From: Cyanophora paradoxa
Taxonomy: Eukaryota; Glaucocystophyceae; Cyanophorales; Cyanophoraceae
Assembly: GCA_004431415.1 (NCBI GenBank)
Contig: QPMI01000400.1
Location: 124,001-188,000, forward strand
Direction of reading: 5' to 3'
DNA length: 64,000 nucleotides
The notes below the pieces were generated by a model. The model was not told where the DNA came from. It was given only the letters and a program-made list of their open reading frames with translations, and did no database searches. The translations under genes and the position numbers were made by a program. This document shows, piece after piece, positions 57,156 to 64,000 of this stretch; within the stretch, counting starts at the first letter, position 1, and each line of letters begins with the position of its first letter.

Positions 57156-58517
57156 GGGCCTAGGCCTGAGGTCAGTCGAGGGAGGTATGCGGCAGCGTCC
57201 GACAGCGGCATGCGGAGCAAGCGAGGTGAGTCGAGGAAGGAAAACAGCCTCTGATGGCGGCAATGCGGAGCAAGCACACAATACTATGCCGAAGCGCAGG
57301 CAGCAGTTAGCAACGGTGATGGAAAGATCGGCTTGTTAGCGATACAATAGGCTACCGGACGACACAAAGATGCAGAAATGCAATGCGCACTGAAGGAGAG
57401 CAAGCAATGAGCAGCCACGTCTAACACCGACGAAGCGGTTAGCGGGAAAAGGCGCCAGGCGACGGAGTGACGTAGGCATGTCAGAGGGCGCATTTCAGAG
57501 GTGTTGCATCGAAGATGAAGTATACAGCCGCAACGGGCATGCGCAGAGAATGGGCACAACGGCCAGGAGAATGGGCGCGAACGCCGGCGGGACACAGAGC
57601 GCAGCCAGACGACGGGAAATAGAGCACAGAGAACACGAACCGACCGTGAGAAGTTGCGCAGAGCTGCTGGAGGGCGCGGAGGCAGATGCACCCGCGTGGG
57701 GGGGTACTAGTTGAAATCCCTCTCCCCAGGCGCAATCGACAGTGAACCAGCCAGACAAGGGTAGTGGCAGCGCAAATGCCTTAAGGTCCACCATGTATGT
57801 CCCGGTCGTCCAGCGCTCATACATATACATGCAGATACGGGAAGCATCCACAGATATACCAATGCGGGCCTTTTCCTAATCCTGGCCTGGGGGAGTCCTG
57901 GTCACGAAGCACACCACCAACTGATTGAATGTCATGATTACACAAGGAAAATATCGCCTGTCCTATATTTTCTGTTTTTTAATTGAATGAGATTTGGTTG
58001 GAAAAGAGTACAAGATATGAAAAGGGAATTGATCACTATTGTCTGTTAGTTGTAAAGGAATATTCTCATCTATTTCTAAATCAATGTCGTTTCTGTAGTC
58101 TTCTTGTAGTTGGTTTTCAATACAAATGCTGCCAGAAAAATGAGTCGTGCTTGAAGCGGATACTGCACTTGAGTCTGACTGTGTTGAAAATGTGAGCAAA
58201 GCACTACAAAGAAATTGCATATGAAAATCGAAGATGTACCATTTCCTCAAAGGCTGGTAAACGTGTCTTGAAGTCATTTATACGAATTACGATTGCTGTT
58301 AGAAGCATTTTCGTTTGAGGTTGACAAGTGAATTTAATCTCGAGAATATTCTTGCAATGTAACACAGTTGATCTGATCCAGACAGAATGAAGCACCTACG
58401 TCAGATAAATATTTGTCAAATGCAAACAAATGTATGAAACAATATTACATACTGGATTTGAGGGGAAGAGAATGCTGTTTTTCTCAAGCTGTACATCATA
58501 ATCAATGAACATTGAAT

Positions 58518-58888
58518 CTGTAGAAAATTAATCAGATTGTTTTTGGATATGTATTGTTGCGTGCAGTGTGAGGACCCGGGATGATTCGGGGAATCACTAG
58601 CCTCTCGCGAGATGGCCTATTGGTAGAACTGCCGCCTTGACACCCCTTAGTCGTTGGTTCGACTCTGGCTGGGTCCGGGTCGCAACGCGTCCATAACATG
58701 GGGGCTGCTGCGGCCCCCATGTTATGGACGCGTTGCGACCCGGACCCAGCCGGAGTCGAACCAACGACTAAGGGGTGTCAAGGCGGCAGTTCTACCAATA
58801 GGCCATCTCGCGAGAGGCTAGTGATTCCCCGAATCATCCCGGGTCCTCACACTGCACGCAACAGTATTTAAAAAATAACGATCATTAC
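58518..58888 (-). other. Intron containing the 309-bp palindrome
   Basis: GTAATG donor at 58888 and TTTTCTACAG acceptor at 58518 bound a 371-bp intron of the AT-rich gene. All other introns of this gene with both ends located are shorter (56-167 bp). Without the palindrome it would be about 62 bp, the usual size, so the palindrome was probably inserted into an existing intron. Confidence 0.65.
58555..58863. repeat. Near-perfect 309-bp palindrome with tRNA-like boxes
   Basis: Arms 58555-58705 and 58713-58863 (151 bp each) are reverse complements with only one or two mismatches, around a 7-base loop TGCTGCG. Each arm carries a string resembling a Pol III A box (TGGCCTATTGGTAGAACTG, 58613-58631 in the left arm) and a B box (GGTTCGACTC, 58656-58665). 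The spacing is close to that of a tRNA gene, and TTGACAC sits where an anticodon loop would be. D and anticodon stems pair poorly, so it is not a functional tRNA as drawn. GC content is far above the surrounding AT-rich intron. Confidence 0.9.
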
Positions 58889-59674
58889 CAATAAAATTAT
58901 CTGTTTCGAAAATTGTGTCTTGATCATGATGACTGACTGTTTTGACAGTAGATATTGCCCTGTTGCGCTGTTGTTGTTTTAGTAAACTAACAGATGCTCA
59001 ATCGGTTTTATTTTGCAATTACTGAAGAAATAATTTTTACACTTACATACAACATTGGCCAGAGGGCTGCTGCATGTTGATAATGCTCTTGTGCAAATTG
59101 CTTTTCAACCTGGGCGGCATCCTTTGGAATAATAACTGCATCTGCAAAAGGTAATGAGGTATGTAATTCCATTGAAAATCTTGAATCGAATTTATTTGTT
59201 TATAATCACCTTTCTTTGATGGTAGCTGCTGAGATTTACCGGGTTTGGCTTGAATATGACAGATAAAAGGATCAAATGCGCAAAGGTACACTGCATTGTC
59301 CTTTTTAACAATTTCGTTTTTTCCGTTCATAATAACAAGGGCCAGTCTGCATAAAGTAAATTAGTTTAATTAAGACTGGACATGATCCATGCAAACCAAT
59401 ACCTGTGTAACCCTTCCTTTTCAGGAACTCTTAGTCGTACAGGAACGGGTGGGATAGGTTTTCTCTGCAGCAGCTGTTGGAGAGTAGTTCTCTCAAGCCT
59501 TGCGAAAATTTTCTTGTTAGAAATAACCGCAGGTCGATTTTTGTAGTTGGTCACTAAATCACCTTCCCAAATAATCAGAACAAAAATCATTGGAAAACTA
59601 TAATACGTACTGCCATCGAAAGAAGGACCCTCCACACTATTATGGTTGATGTAGTGAAAATCCTGGTGGCGCTT

Positions 59675-59869
59675 GAATGTGTTGATGTAGTATATTCAAT
59701 GAATTCGCACACACCGAGACAATACGGCTAATGATAGAACTGAGGTGTCCGTAAAGTGTCAAGTCGAAAGATGAGCCTACTGGTTACGCCGGGTAGGGAA
59801 CCTAACAGCCATCGGACAGGGTGGAGCTAGTCAAGGAGACGTAAACTAAAGCAAGAATGTGTTGATGTA
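59675..59869. mobile_element. 165-bp insertion flanked by a perfect 15-bp target-site duplication
   Basis: GAATGTGTTGATGTA occurs at 59675-59689 and 59855-59869. Removing one copy plus the intervening 59690-59854 restores a continuous reading frame (QAKQYINTFKRHQDF) in exon 3 of the AT-rich gene. The insert itself has no poly-A tail, no obvious open frame and no terminal inverted repeat. Its length and the long duplication fit a SINE-like or other RNA-mediated insertion. Confidence 0.75.
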
Positions 59870-60413
59870 TTGTTTTGCTTGCTGGGGTTCGATTGTGACC
59901 CGTTGCAGCACAAAGACCACATTTAATTCAGGGTTGTCAATTGTCAGCTGAATTAATTGTTGGAGTGCTATGTCGTCTCCGGGGGTGATCTGAGATGGAG
60001 TACAAATCATGATGAATCGGTGCTTTATGACTGAAACAACCTCACCAATACTGAATTCAGTTTGTTCGCAAAGAGACTAGTAATGCATAATCCACGATTT
60101 TTTAGGAAATCTATTTTATATTTGGCCCTTGGAAGATTCCGATCTTGTACGTCTGGATCTGCTTCTTCGAAAAAGATGTGAAGTGGTAAATTTGTTGAGT
60201 GCTGCTTGGCTTGGCTCATTTGTGCGTCCAGCTGTAGAATAAACGAGTAGTAAATCAGCCAATATCATCAGACAAGCAGTAAGTGGTACTGACGGAAAGA
60301 AGCTCATGAACAGATGCATGATGGCATGATTCAACTTGAATCTGATTGTTTGGTGTTGGATGCACAATAATTTATCACAAACCACACATTTGACTCACGC
60401 GTTCCAACGACAT

Positions 60414-61228
60414 ATTCAGCAGCTACTGGATTCTAGGCCTACTCGGCAATATGCTGCAGAATGGGCTGTCAGGTGTGTGTGGAGATCTGTCTAGAAAGCA
60501 CGCACAGGGTGTGCACTTTTATAAAGCTAACGATGCCGTGCAAGTTGCCAAGTTGCAGAACGCTCTTGAAGAGTGTCCTGAAGGGCCCACAAGGTGCTTT
60601 TTTGATGCAGTTTGCCACAGGCCTGCTGTGAGTAAGAGAGATAAGAGATAGAGCGATTTCGTTCAGTCAGGAGCAAGGAGATGCCAGCAGATAAAGCACC
60701 TGCACAGTTCTAAATACAGTTGCCACTTGCCTGCACGTTCACAGTCCACAGTGCAATGTTACCACACTGCAGAACGTGTGCTAGCAGAGAGACACAAACG
60801 AAATCATTCAATTAGCAACATGAAGATGCCAGGAGAAGTGCACCTGTCGAATGTCACAGCGTTTGCCTCGTCAACGTCGGATGCAGTCGACGTTGGCACA
60901 CACGTCAGCCTGGAATCACTGTTCTGGCGATCGTCGGTGCGCAGAATCGATGATATTATGATTGAATACCTTCGATTGCGATGTCGCTGATGTTGCAGCA
61001 CACACCTGAGGCGAGCTGGGGAAGTTGGCGTCCTCGCCCTGGACAACGCGCGGATTGCTGATAAACGTCGTGCACGATGGATGCTGATGCTGCGTAGCTG
61101 TGCGGAAGAAGCGGGGGAGCGGCGGGTGGCGACTGTGCTTTCTTGGCTCGTCTGGGGTACAACGAACCAAAACACCGGGGTACGCAAAGCCCAAAGAAAG
61201 GAGCCCGCCGGCGCATGGGCTGCTGCAA
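60414..61228. other. Spacer between the AT-rich gene and the ABCG gene
   Basis: About 815 bp with balanced composition. Two loosely similar blocks (GAGATGCCAGCAGATAAAGCACC near 60679 and AAGATGCCAGGAGAAGTGCACC near 60823) suggest an old duplication. No gene was recognised. It includes the upstream regions of two divergent genes. Confidence 0.4.
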
Positions 61229-64000
61229 ATGAAGCGCGGAATACGAGATGCGGCGAGACTGCCGCTCGCGATGCTGGTGCTCGCGGCGGCGGGTCTCGTC
61301 GCGGCGGCGCCGGGACCCGCGCCGGAGAGCCCCTGCCCCGCCGGCTTTGGCGGCCGCTCCTGCAACGTGTGCATGAAAGATACCGCGTGCCCCAGCAGCA
61401 CTGTGTGCGCTCACGGCATCTACTTCTTCAACGAGATGTGCGTCCATCGCCCGCTGCCGCCCATCTGCTCTGACACCGAGTTTCTCATAACGCGCAGGCA
61501 CGTCGGCTGCGATGCCGGTGTGGCCCTTTCGCGCCCTGGCGTTCAACGGCGCCGTTTGAAAGGCGCACGCTGATCCTTCGGCGCAGGGAGGGACCTGCGC
61601 GTCATCGGCGGTACGGATCTGACGCTCTCTTGCGACCGCTCCACTCGCACCTGCGGGTATCAGGGCGCGCTGCTTGCTGGTGTAGCGCTCCCGCCATCTT
61701 TGCGCTGACGCCGGGCGCCAGTGTTCAGCGCTTCCGAGCGGATCTATCACTGCGGACTCTCAGGATGCAACTTCACCTCTGTTGCCGACCAGCGCACGTC
61801 GACGGTCGTCGAAGCGGAGTGCGCGAACACCATGTGCACCTGCGACGGCAACTGCGGCTTTCTCCGCGTCTTCAGTGCGTCCTTGCGACCAGCCGCGCTG
61901 CTCGGCTAATGCTTATCGTGCTGCGCAGTGAAGTATGCGTCCGACCCGACTCACATCTCCTGCGACCGATCAACCTCCGTCTGCCGCATTCAACGTGCGC
62001 CAAACAAGCTTTCCTTGCGAGGCTTTCGCTTACTGATCCGCATGCAGAAAGCCAAATGTGTGACCGTGCCCGTTTGTGTTTGTGTGTCCGGCGCGTTGCT
62101 GACTTGCGCGCAGGCCCTTCAAGCCCGTCGTGACGTGTACGTTGGCGGGCACCTGCGTCGACCCGGTCGCAGCCATGGGCATCGTCGATCTCGTGCAGGT
62201 ACTCGTGTCCGCCGCCCGATCGGTGGCAGCCCTCCGCCTCACGCGCTGTGCAGGAAGAGCAGCAGGGCTCCGGAGGCATGACGAGCAAGACGCGCTCCAT
62301 CATCGTAGTCTGCTGCGTCGTCGGCGGCGCCATCACGGCCACCGCCGCTGCCTACTTTTGCACCAGCCGCGGCGTCCTGGAGCAGCGCGGTGCGCTGCCT
62401 GCCCTGCCCCGCCCCGCCCGTCGCGCGCGCCTCACACTTGACTCAGACGGCCTCACCCCGCGGCGACCTCCCGGCGTATCGCTTCAGTTTCAGGCCATTT
62501 CCGTCTCGGACTACGTGGAGCCCCAAACGCTCTGGACGCGCGCCTCGAACTGGGTCCGCCCCTCCGCCAGCCTCTCGTCCCCCTGCGCGAGGCGAGGGGC
62601 CGGCCAGGTGTCAGGTCGCGAGCCGGCGATGCGCGAGGTGCTGGACGGCGTCTTCGGCGAGTGCCCCAAGGGCTTCCTCATGGCCATCATGGGCGACGCG
62701 GGTGCGGCCCGTCCCCCGCGCGCGCCGCTGCCCCGCCCGACGGGCGAGGGGCGCAGGCGCGGAGGCGTCTCGGGCGCGGGTGCTGATGGACGTGCTGAGC
62801 GGGCGGAAGAGCACGGGGCGGGTGGAGGGCCAGGTCCTCGTCGACGGCGAGCCGGCCAACGGCGAACTCCTCTCCGCCATCTCGGGGTCCGTTCCCGTCC
62901 CGTCCCGCCCCGCCCCGCCCCGCCCCCGCGCGGCCGGCCTGACTCCCCGCTGCAGATACGTGACGCAGGCGCAGGAGGACCTCAACCCGCTGCTGACCGT
63001 CCGCGAGACGCTCACCTTCTCCGCCATGCTCAAGCTGCCTCGCGACATGGACAAGGGTGCGCGCCGCCGCCGCCACGCGTATGCACGCGCTGACGGGACG
63101 GCGGGGGCAGTGCTGAAGGTGAACCGGGTGGAGGACACGCTGAAGGAGCTGCAGCTGGTGTCGGTGGCGGAGAGCCGGGTGGGGCGGGGCCACGAGGACG
63201 GGGGCATCGGGGGCGCCGACCGCCGCCGCCTCTCCATCGGCAACGAGCTCGTCACGCAGCCGGCGATCCTCTTCCTCGAGGAGGCACGCCCGCCTGCCCG
63301 CCCACCCGTCGCCCGCCGCCGCGCTGGGCGACCGATGCTGAGCCGCGGGGCGCAGCCGACGGCGGGGCTGGACTCGCAGAGCGCGCACAGCGTCGTGCGG
63401 ACGCTGCAGTCGCTGTGCAAGCGGCACTCGACGACGATCCTCTTCACGATGCAGCAGCCGCGGACGAACATGCTGCGGGCGCTGGACCGGCTCCTCCTCC
63501 TCTGCCGCGGGCGCTCGATCTACAGCGGCCCGACGACGGAGCTGGCGCGGCACTTCGAGCTGCTGGGGCGCCCCCTGCCGCCGGGCCAGGAGCTCCCCGA
63601 GTACCTCCTCGACATGGTCGGCAACCTCACCAACGAGGAGCTCCGCAAGCTCGTCGCCTCCGCCATGCCCTTCCCCGTCCGCATCGACACCGCCGGGCCC
63701 GCCCCGGCCCCGGCCCCCGGCGCCCCCGCCCCCGCCGGCGCCTCCTCCCCCGCCGGTGCAGCGGTGGCGCTCCCGGCGGGGCCGGTGCCCTCGCCGGCGG
63801 CGGCGAGCCTGCGGGGGGACCGGACGCTGCTGCTGGAGCCCGAGCAGCGGCGCTCCAAGCTGACCTCCTCGGGGGTCTTCTACACCACCGACGGCTCCAT
63901 CAAGAAGCCCGCGCGCTCCCTCCCCGGTGCGCCGCCCCGCCCGCCCGCCCGACGCCGGCGGCCGGGAGCGAGCGAGCGGGCGGGGGCGGGGGCGGCAGGG
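61229..64000 (+). CDS. ABCG-family half transporter with secreted-type N-terminal domain; 3' end outside window
   Basis: The start at 61229 gives a signal peptide (LPLAMLVLAAAGLVAAAP). A cysteine-rich, EGF-like region (SPCPAGFGGRSCNVCMKDTA) and further cysteine pairs follow. This N-terminal layout matches the plant ABCG24/28-like subgroup. A membrane helix (SIIVVCCVVGGAITATAAAY) precedes the nucleotide-binding domain: FLMAIMGDAG (Walker A start), SGYVTQAQEDLNPLLTVRET (Q loop), IGGADRRRLSIGNELV (signature), ILFLEE joined to PTAGLDSQSAHSVV (Walker B and D loop), then STTILFTMQQPR with a Gln where the H-loop His is usual. The Walker A lysine is not found in any reading of the splice. The transmembrane domain would lie beyond 64000. 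Such transporters export lipids or hydrophobic compounds. Confidence 0.85.

Larger units (their letters stand above)
54535..57962. other. Repeat-rich gene-free region
   Basis: Composition changes abruptly after the TRP gene to nearly balanced, then AT-leaning, DNA. No gene with the window's usual codon bias is present. The region holds a 116-bp direct repeat, a short inverted repeat at 55578-55652, GA-rich simple repeats near 55908-55928 and 56010-56020, a cluster of ATTATGTC words at 56270-56470, and the fold-back element at 56546-57155. Degenerate transposable-element debris is the likeliest explanation. Confidence 0.6.
57963..60413 (-). pseudogene. AT-rich ten-exon gene of unknown family, reading frame broken by an insertion
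   Basis: Ten exons can be joined with all phases consistent: 60399-60413, 60046-60231, about 59611-59989, 59403-59553, 59210-59346, 59047-59141, 58889-58967, 58453-58517, 58240-58395 and 57963-58178. Donors are GTGAGT, GTGAGG, GTACGT, GTATTG, GTGATT, GTAAGT, GTAATG, GTATGT and GTACAT; all acceptors are AG. Recognisable peptides include PLHIFFEEADPDVQDRNLPR, ITPGDDIALQQLIQLTIDNP, LALVIMNGKNEIVKKDNAVY and LWPMLY. With the insertion in exon 3 ignored, the product is about 430 residues with an acidic C-terminus. As written, exon 3 meets a stop two codons into the insertion. Composition and splice sites differ sharply from every other gene here, so transfer or an unusual isochore is possible. I do not recognise the protein family. 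Confidence 0.62.

Noticed and set aside
58607-58681. Functional tRNA gene in the palindrome arm
   Set aside because: A and B boxes look right, but the D and anticodon stems do not pair and the 7-base acceptor ends do not match at normal spacing.
59675-59869. The 165-bp insertion as a newly gained intron (introner)
   Set aside because: The duplicated borders contain no GT, so no GT-AG or sensible GC-AG splice restores the frame. AT-AC ends exist but lack the U12 donor consensus.
1-64000. CRISPR arrays, operons, ribosome binding sites, prophage
   Set aside because: The window is spliced eukaryotic DNA; no regularly spaced repeat-spacer array or bacterial gene organisation was seen.

Overview
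This is nuclear DNA from a eukaryote. Almost every gene is broken by short introns (about 50-110 nt), and most of the window is extremely GC-rich. The introns have a recognisable grammar: a 5' end GTGCG, GTCCG or similar, a CTGAC-like branch site 10-30 nt before the 3' end, and a terminal CAG. Their sense strand is strongly C-rich (runs of CCCCG). The gene set (axonemal dynein assembly factor, hamartin-like protein, protein O-mannosyltransferase, TRP-type channel, ABCG, MATE and CTL transporters) points to a free-living flagellated protist. An extremely GC-rich, intron-dense genome would fit a glaucophyte such as Cyanophora, but that is a guess from composition and gene content only.

Layout. 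1-7.3 kb: MSH6 (minus, runs off the left edge), INTS14 (plus), an NAD-dependent reductase (minus). 7.4-16.9 kb: a choline-transporter-like protein (plus), a small LYR-like gene (plus), a secreted or membrane protein with CBM35-like and cysteine-rich modules (minus), and a large type II membrane glycosyltransferase (plus). 16.9-17.8 kb is non-coding. 17.8-29.3 kb: three minus-strand genes, NF-X1-type zinc finger, SWC4/DMAP1 and a secreted TPR/FkbM methyltransferase. 29.5-38.9 kb: hamartin/TSC1-like (plus), HAD phosphatase (minus), TAF4 (plus). 39-54.5 kb: a coiled-coil protein (plus), MATE transporter (minus), DNAAF1 (plus), PMT mannosyltransferase (plus), ankyrin/TRP channel (minus). 54.5-61.2 kb is a different kind of DNA: fold-back and direct repeats, then an AT-rich ten-exon gene (57963-60413, minus) with conventional GTRNGT introns, a 309-bp palindrome in one intron and a 165-bp insertion with a 15-bp target duplication in one exon. 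61.2-64 kb: an ABCG transporter with a secreted-type N-terminal domain, running off the right edge.

Many gene pairs are divergent and share 146-281 bp of upstream DNA, and convergent pairs are as little as 53-55 bp apart, so the GC-rich part is compact. There is no operon or single shared pathway. Several products act on transcription or chromatin (INTS14, SWC4, TAF4, NF-X1), and several act in the secretory pathway or at membranes. Coding regions below are given as the span from start to stop codon including introns. Exon joins were made by eye using splice sites, reading frame and remembered family motifs.
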